A stretch of 64,000 bases of DNA from Blastochloris tepida (GTDB lineage: Bacteria > Pseudomonadota > Alphaproteobacteria > Rhizobiales > Xanthobacteraceae): NCBI RefSeq assembly GCF_003966715.1, contig NZ_AP018907.1:1538001-1602000 (forward strand), written 5' to 3'. How positions within the stretch are numbered: position 1 is the stretch's first letter; the number at the start of each line of letters is the position of its first letter. Position numbers and translations under genes: made by a program. Under the pieces are notes generated by a model, which searched no databases, was not told the DNA's origin, and saw nothing but the letters and a program-made list of their open reading frames with translations. Positions 52,991-64,000 of the stretch are shown piece by piece.

Positions 52991-53716
52991 TCAGGGCTCG
53001 AGGTCGCGCGCGTAGTAGAGCTTGCTCAAGGCAGCCTTATCCATCGCCATGAGCTTCCTGTATTCGCCGTCGTATTTGTGGGAGCGGACCTCCGCGATCC
53101 TGTCGTCGAGCTCCCTGCTCTCCTTGCGCAGATAGCGGCCGGTGAGGCGCTTGGAGAGGATGCCGACCTCGTGCTGGATGATCTCCGCGGGACACCGCAG
53201 GGCGCAGAGGCCGCAGGCGACGCAGTCGAACGCCATGTCCGCGACCGCCGCGACATCGCCGCGCATGGCCGCCTGGATGTAGTCCATCACCGGCAGGCCT
53301 TGCGGGCAGGCCTTGGTGCAGGTGCCGCAGGCAACGCAGCGGAACGTGACGGGGTAGACCTGGAGGATCGCGGAAACGTCGGGCGTCAGCGTCTCGAGGT
53401 CGTAGACCGCCTTCTCCATCGGCACGGAGGGAATCTGCGTGAGCGACATCCCCTCCTTGACGAGCGTGGTGCAGGCAAGGCCGGTGTGGAGCTTGTAGTC
53501 GCCCGGCAGGCGATAGATCGTGCCGCACGCGCCGCAGAAGCCTTCGCGGCAGCCGGCACCGCGGATGATCTGGTGGCCGGCATATTCGATGGCGCGCATG
53601 ATGGTGGCGTGCTCCGGCACGACATGTCGTTTGCCATTGATGAACACACTCACCATATGCGCGCCGACGTGCTCGCGCTTGCCTCCATCCTCGTGTGGTT
53701 CGGCGTCCTTGTGCAT
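52991..53716 (-). CDS. frdB: Fumarate-reductase-type iron-sulfur protein (2Fe-2S plus two 4Fe-4S)
   Basis: The 241-residue protein has an N-terminal 2Fe-2S ferredoxin fold (C56, C61, C64 and C82: GCREGFCGACG, LACTT). A helical domain follows with two clusters C127-x2-C130-x2-C133-x3-C137P and C165-x2-C168-x2-C171-x3-C175P. Classic FrdB/SdhB carry a 3Fe-4S centre near quinone; here both are full 4Fe-4S motifs, which fits a soluble enzyme. It lies between acnB and the flavoprotein gene. GGGAGG precedes the ATG at 53716, while a second ATG at 53656 begins the conserved domain. Confidence 0.88.
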   Translation of the reverse strand: MHKDAEPHEDGGKREHVGAHMVSVFINGKRHVVPEHATIMRAIEYAGHQIIRGAGCREGFCGACGTIYRLPGDYKLHTGLACTTLVKEGMSLTQIPSVPMEKAVYDLETLTPDVSAILQVYPVTFRCVACGTCTKACPQGLPVMDYIQAAMRGDVAAVADMAFDCVACGLCALRCPAEIIQHEVGILSKRLTGRYLRKESRELDDRIAEVRSHKYDGEYRKLMAMDKAALSKLYYARDLEP

Positions 53717-53758
53717 TCCCCCTCCCCCGCCGGGGCTTCGCGAAGCACCAGCCTTGCG

Positions 53759-56353
53759 TCAGGCCGCCGTGCTTGAGGCGGCACACCGATATTCGGCGAT
53801 CTGGTCGAAGTTCATGTAGCGGTAGATGTCGCCGGCGCTCTCGTTGACCGCCGCGATATGCTGCATGTACTCGGCCACGGTCGGGATGCGCCCGAGCAGC
53901 GCGCAAACCGCGGCAAGCTCCGCCGAGCCGAGATAGACGCGCGTATCGATGCCGAGCCGGTTCGGGAAATTGCGCGTCGAGGTCGACATCGCGGTCGTGC
54001 CCTTCTTGATCTGCGCCTGATTTCCCATGCACAGCGAGCAGCCCGGCATCTCGATGCGGGCGCCCGAAGTGCCGAAGGTGCTGTAGAAGCCCTCCTGCAT
54101 CAGCAGGGCCGCGTCCATTTTCGTCGGCGGGGTGAGCCACAGCCGGGTTGCGATGTCGGTCTTTCCGGCCAGCACTTTGCCTGCCGCGCGGAAGTGGCCG
54201 ATGTTGGTCATGCAGCTGCCGATGAACACCTCGTCGATCCTGTCGCCGGCGACTTGGGAGAGCAGCTTCACATCGTCGGGGTCGTTGGGACAGGCGACGA
54301 TCGGCTCCTTGATCGCGTCGAGGTCGATCTCGATCACCGCGGCATACTCGGCGTCGGCGTCGGGCTCGAGCAGCTTCGGATCGGCGAGCCAAGCCTCCAT
54401 CTCGCCGATGCGGCGTTCGAGCGTGGCGCGGTCCTGGTAGCCGTTGGCGATCATCCAATTCAGCAGCGCCACGTTGGAGCGGACATATTCGACGACGGGC
54501 TCGGTGTTCAAGCGAACCGTGGCGGCCGCAGCCGAGCGCTCGGCCGATGCGTTGGCAAGCTCGAACGCCTGCTCCACCTTCAGGCTTTCCAGGCCCTCGA
54601 TTTCGAGGATGGCGCCGGAGAAGATGTTCTTCTTGCCCTTCTTCTCGACGGTCAGCAGCCCCTGCTGGATCGCGACAAGGGGAATCGCGTTCACGAGGTC
54701 GCGAAGCGTGATCCCGGGCTGCAGGGTGCCCTTGAAGCGCACCAGCACGGATTCCGGCATGTCGAGCGGCATCATGCCCGTTGCCGCCGCGAACGCGACG
54801 AGCCCGGAGCCGGCCGGGAAGGAGATGCCGAGCGGGAAGCGCGTGTGGGAGTCGCCGCCGGTGCCGACCGTGTCGGGCAGCAGCATGCGGTTCAGCCAAG
54901 TGTGGATCACACCATCGCCAGGACGCAGCGCCACGCCCGCACGGCCGGAAATGAACGCCGGTAGCGTCGCGTGCGTCTTCACGTCCACGGGCTTCGGATA
55001 GGCGGCGGTGTGGCAGAAGGACTGCATCACCAGCCCGGCCGAGAAGCCCATGCAGGCGAGATCCTTCATCTCGTCCCGCGTCATCGGGCCGGTGGTGTCC
55101 TGCGAGCCGACCGTGGTCATCCGCGGCTCGCAATAGGTGCCGGGACGCACGCCCTTGCCCTCGGGCAGGCCGCAGGCGCGGCCGACGATCTTCTGCGCGA
55201 GCGTATAGCCCTTGCCGGTGTCGGCCGGCTGCGCCGGCAGGCGGAACAGCGTCGAAGACGGCAGGCCGAGCGCCGCGCGCGCCTTCGCCGTCAGGTCGCG
55301 GCCGACGATCAGCGGAATGCGGCCGCCGGCCTGGACTTCATCGAGGATCACGTCCGACTTGATCCGGAACTCGGCGATCACCTCGCCGTTTTTCAGCGCC
55401 CTGCCCTCGTGGGGACGCAGCTCGATCACATCGCCCGTTTCCATCCTTGAGACATCGAGCTCGATCGGCAGCGCGCCGGCATCCTCCATGGTGTTGAAGA
55501 AGATCGGCGCGATCTTGCCGCCGAGGCAGACGCCGCCGAAGCGCTTGTTCGGCACATGGGAGATGTCCTCGCCGGTCCACCACAGAACGGAATTGGTGGC
55601 GGACTTGCGCGAGGAGCCGGTGCCGACCACATCGCCGGCATAGGCGACAGGATGGCCCTTCGCCTTCAGCGCCTGCAGGAGCCGGATGGGGCCGACCTTG
55701 CCCGGCTGGTCCGGCTCGATGCCGGGACGCGGATTCTTCAGCATGGCAAGCGCATGCAGCGGAATGTCCGGGCGGCTCCAGGCATCGGGCGCAGGCGACA
55801 GGTCGTCGGTGTTGGTCTCTCCCGGCACCTTGAAGATGGTCACCGTGAGACTCTCCGGCACGCCGGGCCGCGAGGTGAACCACTCCGCATCCGCCCAGGA
55901 TTGCATCACGGCCTTCGCATTGCCGCTGCCCGGCCCGTCGGAGGCGGCGAGCGCCTTCACCTCGTTGAAGTAGTCGAACATCAGCAGCGTGGTCTTCAAC
56001 GCGGCCGCCGCCGCAGTGCCACACTCCGGACAGGCGAGGAGATCGATCAGCGGCTTGATGTTGAAGCCGCCCAGCATGGTGCCGAGAAGCTCCGTTGCCC
56101 GCACCTTCGAGATGAGGGGACACGCCACCTCGCCCTTCGCGACCTTCGCCAGGAAGTCCGCCTTCACCATCGCCGCATCGTCGACGCCGGCCGGCACGCG
56201 GTTGGTGATGAGGTCGAGAAGGAAGGCCTCCTCTCCCTTCGGCGGATTCGTCAGCAGGCCGACGATGTCGGCCGTCTGCTGCTTCGACAACGGCAGAGGC
56301 GGGATCCCCAGCGCGGCGCGTTCGGCGACATGGGCGCGATAGGCTTCGAGCAT
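53759..56353 (-). CDS. acnB: Aconitate hydratase B / 2-methylisocitrate dehydratase
   Basis: AcnB interconverts citrate and isocitrate through a 4Fe-4S cluster. The 864-residue protein has the AcnB order: N-terminal HEAT-like domain, swivel domain ([20 protein letters not shown]), then the cluster domains with [47 protein letters not shown] and [11 protein letters not shown] giving the cluster cysteines. Start MLEAYRAH at 56353 matches the family; the frame opens at a TTG at 56365. It is 16 bp downstream of icd in the same direction. Many Alphaproteobacteria rely on AcnA, so an AcnB inside this cluster hints at a co-acquired module. Confidence 0.95.
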   Translation of the reverse strand: MLEAYRAHVAERAALGIPPLPLSKQQTADIVGLLTNPPKGEEAFLLDLITNRVPAGVDDAAMVKADFLAKVAKGEVACPLISKVRATELLGTMLGGFNIKPLIDLLACPECGTAAAAALKTTLLMFDYFNEVKALAASDGPGSGNAKAVMQSWADAEWFTSRPGVPESLTVTIFKVPGETNTDDLSPAPDAWSRPDIPLHALAMLKNPRPGIEPDQPGKVGPIRLLQALKAKGHPVAYAGDVVGTGSSRKSATNSVLWWTGEDISHVPNKRFGGVCLGGKIAPIFFNTMEDAGALPIELDVSRMETGDVIELRPHEGRALKNGEVIAEFRIKSDVILDEVQAGGRIPLIVGRDLTAKARAALGLPSSTLFRLPAQPADTGKGYTLAQKIVGRACGLPEGKGVRPGTYCEPRMTTVGSQDTTGPMTRDEMKDLACMGFSAGLVMQSFCHTAAYPKPVDVKTHATLPAFISGRAGVALRPGDGVIHTWLNRMLLPDTVGTGGDSHTRFPLGISFPAGSGLVAFAAATGMMPLDMPESVLVRFKGTLQPGITLRDLVNAIPLVAIQQGLLTVEKKGKKNIFSGAILEIEGLESLKVEQAFELANASAERSAAAATVRLNTEPVVEYVRSNVALLNWMIANGYQDRATLERRIGEMEAWLADPKLLEPDADAEYAAVIEIDLDAIKEPIVACPNDPDDVKLLSQVAGDRIDEVFIGSCMTNIGHFRAAGKVLAGKTDIATRLWLTPPTKMDAALLMQEGFYSTFGTSGARIEMPGCSLCMGNQAQIKKGTTAMSTSTRNFPNRLGIDTRVYLGSAELAAVCALLGRIPTVAEYMQHIAAVNESAGDIYRYMNFDQIAEYRCAASSTAA

Positions 56354-56369
56354 GGCGTGTCCCAACCTC

Positions 56370-59188
<2,819 letters not shown>

Positions 59189-60013
59189 TCAATACTCCTG
59201 CGGCAGGCTCTTGAGTTGCGCCCAGGAGTAGACCGGCCCCTTCACGCAGACGTAATCCTTCCCGACATTGCAGCGCCCGCATTTGCCGATGCCGCACTTC
59301 ATCTTGTTTTCGATGGTCGTGTAAATCTGTTCGTCGGCGAAACCCATCTCGCGCAGATTGTTGATCACGAATTTGATCATGATCGGCGGGCCGCAGGTAA
59401 TGGCGATGGCGTTGTGCGGATTCTGCGGCTTGTCCATCACATTGGCGGGAACAAAACCGCAATAGCCGTCCCAGCCGTCCTCCGGCGAGTCGATGGACAG
59501 GTACACATCGGCCTCGCCGCGCAGCTTCTCGAGCTCGGCGGCATACATGATGTCGCGCGAGGTGCGTCCGCCATAGAAGACGGTGATCCGGCCGAAATCG
59601 CTGCGGTTGGCCACCGCGGTCTGGATCACCGGCCAGATCGGCGCCAGGCCGCAGCCGCCGCCGATGAAGACGAGATTGCGCCCCTTCCAGTCGCCGACCG
59701 GGAACCGGTTGCCGTAGGGTCCACGCACGCCGATCACGTCGCCGACCTTCATGTCGTGAATGGCCGTGGTGACGCGGCCCGAGCGCATGATCGAGAACTG
59801 CTTGTAGTCCGTGATCGTCGGCGCCGAGGCGATCGAGATCATCGACTCGCCCTTGCCGAACACGGAAATCATGGCGCACTGGCCCGGCTCGTGATCGAAG
59901 CCGCCGCCATTCATGAACTCGACACGGAACGTCTTGATCGCGCGCGCACCGGGCACCTCCTCCTTGATGTGGATGATGCGCGCAAGTTGCGGCAGGTAGG
60001 CGTTGCCGTTCAT
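59189..60013 (-). CDS. flxA: FAD/NAD(P)-binding oxidoreductase, FlxA-like
   Basis: The 274-residue protein is of the ferredoxin-NADP reductase-like family found in sulfhydrogenase gamma, AsrB and FlxA. FAD-side motifs are SIASAPTI and RGPYGNRFP (97-105); NAD(P)-side motifs are GGGCGLAPI (118-126) and CGPPIMIKF (207-215). The C-terminal 2Fe-2S ligands are C240, C245, C248 and C256 (KMKCGIGKCGRCNVGKDYVC). It should take electrons from NADH or NADPH. ATG 60013 overlaps the flxB stop. It is followed by the 581-bp gap. Confidence 0.9.
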   Translation of the reverse strand: MNGNAYLPQLARIIHIKEEVPGARAIKTFRVEFMNGGGFDHEPGQCAMISVFGKGESMISIASAPTITDYKQFSIMRSGRVTTAIHDMKVGDVIGVRGPYGNRFPVGDWKGRNLVFIGGGCGLAPIWPVIQTAVANRSDFGRITVFYGGRTSRDIMYAAELEKLRGEADVYLSIDSPEDGWDGYCGFVPANVMDKPQNPHNAIAITCGPPIMIKFVINNLREMGFADEQIYTTIENKMKCGIGKCGRCNVGKDYVCVKGPVYSWAQLKSLPQEY

Positions 60014-61056
60014 TGCCAGACGCCCTCTTCCATCACATTGGCGATCCGGACGATGTCGATCCCCACCGGACAATGCGTGATGCAGCGGCCGCAGCCGGTG
60101 CATTGCTGCATGTTGTGGGTCTCGACGAAATAGAGGAGCTTGTGGCAGATGCGCTGCCTCAGCCGCGCGCCGGTGTCCTCACGCGGATTGTGGCCCGACG
60201 AGTGCATGGTGAAGTCCGGAAACTGACAATTGTCCCACGTCCTGACGCGCGCGCCGGTCAGCGGCGATTTGCTCGTTACCTCGTCATTGATATCGAAGCA
60301 GTGGCAGGTCGGGCAGAGATAGGTGCATGCCCCGCAGCCAATGCAGGTCCTGGCAAGCTGATCCCACAGCGGGGACTCGAAATTGCGCTTCAGCGCCGCA
60401 ACCACCAAATCCATCGCCGATATCGACCGCTGCGGGTACTCAAGCGCAGCAACCTGAGCGTTGCTCACCTCGTTGCGGTCGGCTGCAGTCGCAGCCTGGA
60501 ACAGGTCGCTGGCGGCGTTGACAACATCCCTGCCCTTATCGGTCAGCGCCTTGACGTGGTACCGGCCGTCGAGATCGGTCATCAGAACATCGAGGCCATC
60601 CTCGGAACAGGGAGAGCCGCCGACGGCGACGCAGAAGCAGTTTGGCGAGGGCGGCGCGTTGCACGCAAGGCCAATGAAGACGACGCTGTCGCGCCTTGCC
60701 TGATAGTAGGGGTCGGAGACGCCGCAGGTGAAGACGCGATCGTTACGCACTGTCGCCCGGCCATCGCAGGGCCGCACCCCGAACACGACCATGGGCTTCA
60801 CGCTAAGCTCGGTGTCGGTGAGTTCCGGTGTCTTGCCGTTCTCGATCCGGAACCGGTAGAGCACCTCGCGCTGCGGGAACACGAACCCCTTCGCCGGCAG
60901 CACGGTGTTCGTGTGGTCCAGCTCCACGCTCGCGCCGCGTTCGACCTTCGTGAACTCCCAGGCATCCTCGACGAACTCAGGGGCGTAGACTTCCCCGCGC
61001 TCCTGAAGTTTCGCGATCCATCGGCCGAGACTTTCCTTCTGCAGTATCGCGTCCAT
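60010..61056 (-). CDS. flxB: 4Fe-4S dicluster protein, FlxB-like (HydB/AsrA family)
   Basis: The 348-residue protein has a beta-rich N-terminal part with cysteines (VRPCDGRATV, LACNAPPSPNCFC) and two C-terminal ferredoxin clusters: C238-x2-C241-x2-C244-x3-C248P and C319-x2-C322-x2-C325-x3-C329P. This is the layout of sulfhydrogenase beta, AsrA and FlxB, which partner the FlxA-type flavoprotein. It starts four bases after flxC and overlaps flxA by ATGA. Confidence 0.9.
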   Translation of the reverse strand: MDAILQKESLGRWIAKLQERGEVYAPEFVEDAWEFTKVERGASVELDHTNTVLPAKGFVFPQREVLYRFRIENGKTPELTDTELSVKPMVVFGVRPCDGRATVRNDRVFTCGVSDPYYQARRDSVVFIGLACNAPPSPNCFCVAVGGSPCSEDGLDVLMTDLDGRYHVKALTDKGRDVVNAASDLFQAATAADRNEVSNAQVAALEYPQRSISAMDLVVAALKRNFESPLWDQLARTCIGCGACTYLCPTCHCFDINDEVTSKSPLTGARVRTWDNCQFPDFTMHSSGHNPREDTGARLRQRICHKLLYFVETHNMQQCTGCGRCITHCPVGIDIVRIANVMEEGVWQ

Positions 61057-61060
61057 CGGC

Positions 61061-62095
61061 CTATCTCACGAAATCGTTGGGATCGCCGTCGCGGAAGGAC
61101 GAGATGAGCGAAGGCTGCTCGGCATCGAGACCCGGCGTGTATTGGAACATCTCGAGCGCCTCGCGCTCCAGCATGGTGTTGAGCAGGCGAAGCGGAATGT
61201 TCACCGGACAGACGCGCTCGCATTCGCCGCAATCGGTGCAGCGGCCGGCGAGATGCATGGCGCGCACCATGTGGTACATCGCGTTCTCCGATCGGGTCGC
61301 GGACCGGTTGATCCAGCGGACGCGATCGGCCTTCTCGTCGGCGGTGGTCGTCGGACCGACGATGAAGCTCGTCGAGTCGACCACGCACTCGTCGCAGTAG
61401 CACATGGGGCAGACGGCGCGGCAGGCGTAGCAGCGGATGCAGCGCTCGAAATGCGCGTCCCAGAACGCCGAGCGCTCCTCCCTGCTCGTCTCGGCGAAGG
61501 CCGCGACCGCCGTGAAGCGTGGACCGTAGGGCCGCTCCTCGACCTTCTCGCCGAAGAGGAAATCGGCATCCAGCGGATAGGCCCTCGCGCATTCCAGGCA
61601 GCGGTTGGCGAGCACATCCCGCGCCGGCAAGGTCGTGCTCCCGCCGAGGTGGGAGACGTTTATGTCGCCTTCGCTGTCAAAGCGGACCTGCGTCGCCACC
61701 TTGCCGCGCAACGCCTTGTTGAGCTTGCGCGTATCGACCATGCCGCCGGCTTCGCAGGACACGCCGAGCACGACCACCTCGTCGCGCCGGATGTGGTTCT
61801 CCTGAAGCAGCACGGTGATGGCGCGGCTGTCGCAGCCCTTGGCGACGATGCCGAGCGGCCGCCGGTCGGATTGGCGGGCGTGCTTCATCCGCTTCTTCTC
61901 GTTCACGAGATAAAGCGCGAGGTTCTCGACGCAGGTGGGATCAAGCACGAGCGCCGCGGTCTCCTCCGCCGTGGTCATGAAAGCGGGTTCGGCCAGAAGC
62001 CCGGCCGTGCCGCGGCGATAGCCCAGCACGGCGCGCACCTTTCCGCTTTGCAGGAGATCCCTGGCGCGCGCCCTGATGTCGTCGACCGGGACCAT
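61061..62095 (-). CDS. flxC: Iron-sulfur protein, FlxC-like (FrhB/FdhB family)
   Basis: The 344-residue protein has the CDSR motif of the FrhB/FdhB family (AKGCDSRAITVLLQE, about 88-99), CEAGG (114-118) and a CLEC pair (166-169). A dense cluster CIRCYACRAVCPMCYCDEC (219-237) and a second ferredoxin motif C286-x2-C289-x2-C292-x3-C296P follow. In Flx systems this subunit lies between FlxB and FlxD. Its ATG shares a base with the flxD stop (TGATG). The frame opens at 62200, inside flxD. Confidence 0.88.
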   Translation of the reverse strand: MVPVDDIRARARDLLQSGKVRAVLGYRRGTAGLLAEPAFMTTAEETAALVLDPTCVENLALYLVNEKKRMKHARQSDRRPLGIVAKGCDSRAITVLLQENHIRRDEVVVLGVSCEAGGMVDTRKLNKALRGKVATQVRFDSEGDINVSHLGGSTTLPARDVLANRCLECARAYPLDADFLFGEKVEERPYGPRFTAVAAFAETSREERSAFWDAHFERCIRCYACRAVCPMCYCDECVVDSTSFIVGPTTTADEKADRVRWINRSATRSENAMYHMVRAMHLAGRCTDCGECERVCPVNIPLRLLNTMLEREALEMFQYTPGLDAEQPSLISSFRDGDPNDFVR

Positions 62096-62553
62096 CAGCG
62101 GTTTGCCTTCAGCTTGGTCTGAGGCCCGAGCGCCTTCAGGTCGTTCACGAAGTCCGTGATGACCTCGGCGAATTTCGCGCCCTCCGCCGCGGAAACCCAC
62201 GACATGCGGAACCGGTCGGCTTCGACGCCGACAAACTGCAGCAGCTTCTGGACCAGGAAGAGACGGCGCCGTGCGTAATAATTGCCCTTGAGATAATGGC
62301 AGTCACCGGGATGGCAGCCGGAGACGAGCACGCCGTCCGCCCCCTTGTTGAAGGCGGAGAGGATGTAGATCGGCGACACCGAGCCCGAGCACATCACCTG
62401 GATCGGAACCGCGTTCGCGGGATACTTCAGGCGCGACACGCCCGCGAGATCGCTGCCCGCCGACGAGCACCACTTGCACAGGAAGGCGACGACCTTCGGC
62501 TCGAACTCTTGAGCGTCGTGTCTTGCAGCAGCCGCGTTCTGCACCTTGCTCAC
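62095..62553 (-). CDS. flxD: MvhD/FlxD-type delta subunit
   Basis: The 152-residue protein is a stand-alone MvhD domain, with FLCKWCSSAGSDLAGVSR, VMCSGSVSPIYILSAFNKGA and VSGCHPGDCHYLKGNYYARR. MvhD carries a 2Fe-2S cluster and docks hydrogenase or Flx modules to HdrA. The GTG at 62553 overlaps the hdrA stop as GTGA. A GTG at 62544, with GGAAGG nine bases upstream, is an equally good start. The upstream open frame is hdrA in another phase. Confidence 0.9.
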   Translation of the reverse strand: MSKVQNAAAARHDAQEFEPKVVAFLCKWCSSAGSDLAGVSRLKYPANAVPIQVMCSGSVSPIYILSAFNKGADGVLVSGCHPGDCHYLKGNYYARRRLFLVQKLLQFVGVEADRFRMSWVSAAEGAKFAEVITDFVNDLKALGPQTKLKANR

Positions 62554-64000
62554 CCTTCCATGCAGGCTTCGAGCATCTCGAACACCTGCAACTGAGTCAC
62601 GTTCTTCACGTCGATCGCCGCACGCACGCACGTTCCCACGCAGGTGCCGCAGCCTTCGCACAGCACCTCGTTCACGCGCGCTTTGCCTTCCACCAGGGCG
62701 ATGGCCTCGAACGGGCAGACGTCGACGCACATCTCGCAGCCGGTGCAATGTGTTTCGCGCACCTTCGCCACGACCGGGCTGTGCTCCAATTCGGGCTTCG
62801 ACAGGAGCGCGATGACCTTGGATGCCGCCGCGCTCGCCTGACAGACGGTTTCGGGGATGTCCTTCGGCGATTGCGCCGCGCCGGTGAGGAAGATGCCGCC
62901 GGTCACGCTCTCGACGGGGCGAAGCTTCGGATGCGCCTCGGCGAGGAAGCCATCCTTGTCGCGGCCGATCTTCAGCGTCTTGGCAACCTCGGCCGTGCCC
63001 TTGGAGGGCACCATCGCCTGAGCGAGCACCACCATGTCGGCGTCGATCTCGACGGTCTTTCCGGCAAGCGTATCGACGCCGAGAACCTTGAGCTTGCCCT
63101 TCGACTGGTACACTTTCGAGACGCGACCGCGCAGGTAGATCACGCCGTTGCGCTCCATCGCGCGCTGCACGAACTCCTCATAGCCTTTTCCGCCGGAGCG
63201 GATATCGATGTAGAAGACGTAGGCCCTGCCGTCCGGCACATGATGCTTGTACAGCGTGGCATGCTTGGCCGTGTACATGCAGCAGATCTTGGAGCAATAG
63301 ACGCAGTGCTGTGCCGGATCGCGCGAGCCGGAGCATTGGACGAAGACGACGGTCTTGGGCTCCGCGTGGTCGGAGGGCCGGAGCACCTGCCCGCCGGTCG
63401 GGCCGGATGCCGAGCACATGCGCTCGAACTGGATGCCGTCCAGCACATCCGGATAGGTCCCGCGGCCGTATTCGGCCATGTGGTCCTTGCCGTAGAGATC
63501 GAAACCCGTCGCCACCACGATGGCACCGACATCGATCTCGGTGTCCTTCGGTTTGGCGTCGTAGTCGATGGCCTCGGCCTCGCACACGTTGGCGCACTTG
63601 CCGCAAACGACGGGATTGAGGCCCAGGCAGCTCTCCGGGTCGAGGGTGTAGCTGGCGGGAATGGCCTGCGCGAACGGAATGAAGATGGCGCGGCGGTCGT
63701 TCAGGCCGACATCGTACTCGTTCGGAACGACGACGGGGCAGACCGCCGTGCAGTCGTCGCAGAGCTTGCACTTGTCGGGGTCGACATATTGCGCCTTGGT
63801 GTGCACCCTGACCTTGAAATTGCCAACGAAGCCCGACACCGCAGTGACCTCGCTCGAGGTCATCAGCGTGATTTTCGGGTGCTTCGAGACCTCGACCATC
63901 TTCGGCGACAGGATGCACTGCGAGCAGTCGAGCGTCGGGAAGGTCTCCGACAGTTGGATCATGTGGCCGCCGATGGTCGGCAGCTTCTCGACCAGCACGA
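62550..64000 (-). CDS. hdrA: Heterodisulfide reductase subunit A-like protein (N-terminus beyond the window)
   Basis: HdrA is the FAD protein that bifurcates electrons in Hdr complexes. The visible 483 codons start at LVEKLPTIGGHMIQLSETFP, just after the FAD Rossmann motif, so roughly the first 150-180 residues lie outside. Visible are CSQCILSPKMVEVSKHP, ferredoxin motifs CKLCDDCTAVCP and CGKCANVCE, CSGSRDPAQHCVYCSKICCM, GGIFLTGAAQSPKDIPETVC, and a C-terminal pair CTGCEMCVDVCP and CEGCGTCVGTCV. It overlaps flxD. The ATG at the very edge is internal, not the true start. Confidence 0.93.
   Translation of the reverse strand, partial: VLVEKLPTIGGHMIQLSETFPTLDCSQCILSPKMVEVSKHPKITLMTSSEVTAVSGFVGNFKVRVHTKAQYVDPDKCKLCDDCTAVCPVVVPNEYDVGLNDRRAIFIPFAQAIPASYTLDPESCLGLNPVVCGKCANVCEAEAIDYDAKPKDTEIDVGAIVVATGFDLYGKDHMAEYGRGTYPDVLDGIQFERMCSASGPTGGQVLRPSDHAEPKTVVFVQCSGSRDPAQHCVYCSKICCMYTAKHATLYKHHVPDGRAYVFYIDIRSGGKGYEEFVQRAMERNGVIYLRGRVSKVYQSKGKLKVLGVDTLAGKTVEIDADMVVLAQAMVPSKGTAEVAKTLKIGRDKDGFLAEAHPKLRPVESVTGGIFLTGAAQSPKDIPETVCQASAAASKVIALLSKPELEHSPVVAKVRETHCTGCEMCVDVCPFEAIALVEGKARVNEVLCEGCGTCVGTCVRAAIDVKNVTQLQVFEMLEACMEG

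Overview
The window is high-GC DNA from an alphaproteobacterium, most likely of the Hyphomicrobiales (Rhizobiales) type. This rests on gene order and content: a dac-tmk-holB-metG-tatD-MBL block, an ActP/DUF485 acetate module with a DUF294 protein and a DnaQ-like exonuclease, a DUF47-Pit phosphate module, a FliK/FlhB-C-terminal pair, and a late cobalamin operon. The genus cannot be named from the sequence. Coding density is high and many neighbours overlap by GTGA or ATGA.

Layout. 1-30.5 kb is mostly core housekeeping: a split Aer-like aerotaxis pair, prfB with its programmed +1 frameshift, PPK2, an M23 peptidase, a peroxiredoxin, a large AsmA/DUF3971 protein, gatCA, a Uma2 protein, a PepSY membrane protein behind a Fur-like palindrome, fliK and an flhB-C-like gene, htpG, an aldo/keto reductase, mazG, the dac-to-MBL operon, rlpA, and a split ThrE-type exporter. 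30.4-31.7 kb holds tRNA-Ser(UGA) followed by a short AT-rich patch with one gene broken by an in-frame TGA and one frameshifted remnant, which looks like a decayed foreign insertion. 31.7-38.6 kb carries a Nudix hydrolase, the DUF47/Pit pair and the acetate-uptake module. 38.7-44.3 kb is a cobalamin operon (cobM-cobB-cobA) that continues into TcuA- and TcuB-like redox genes, best read as a split form of the CobZ precorrin-3B synthase. 44.5-50.6 kb has a FadL-type porin, two unknown secreted proteins and a soluble chemoreceptor with an inverted domain order.

The most unusual part is 50.7-64 kb, all on the minus strand. It encodes HdrA (cut by the window edge), FlxD, FlxC, FlxB and FlxA, then monomeric NADP isocitrate dehydrogenase, aconitase B, a 2Fe-2S/2x4Fe-4S protein, a soluble fumarate-reductase-type flavoprotein and HdrC. 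No HdrB with CCG motifs is present. The arrangement suggests a soluble NAD(P)H-linked, possibly electron-bifurcating, Flx-Hdr complex wired to fumarate reduction and placed beside two further TCA enzymes. Those are the steps a reductive or branched TCA pathway would need, together with low-potential ferredoxin. Operation and direction are inference.

A second notable feature is a palindromic repeat family. Two 126-bp copies lie in inverted orientation at 23119-23244 and 32857-32982, and two short copies lie at 33991-34035 and 49440-49487. Each copy starts at a stop codon of the neighbouring gene, and the long copies end in an ATG in frame with the next gene.
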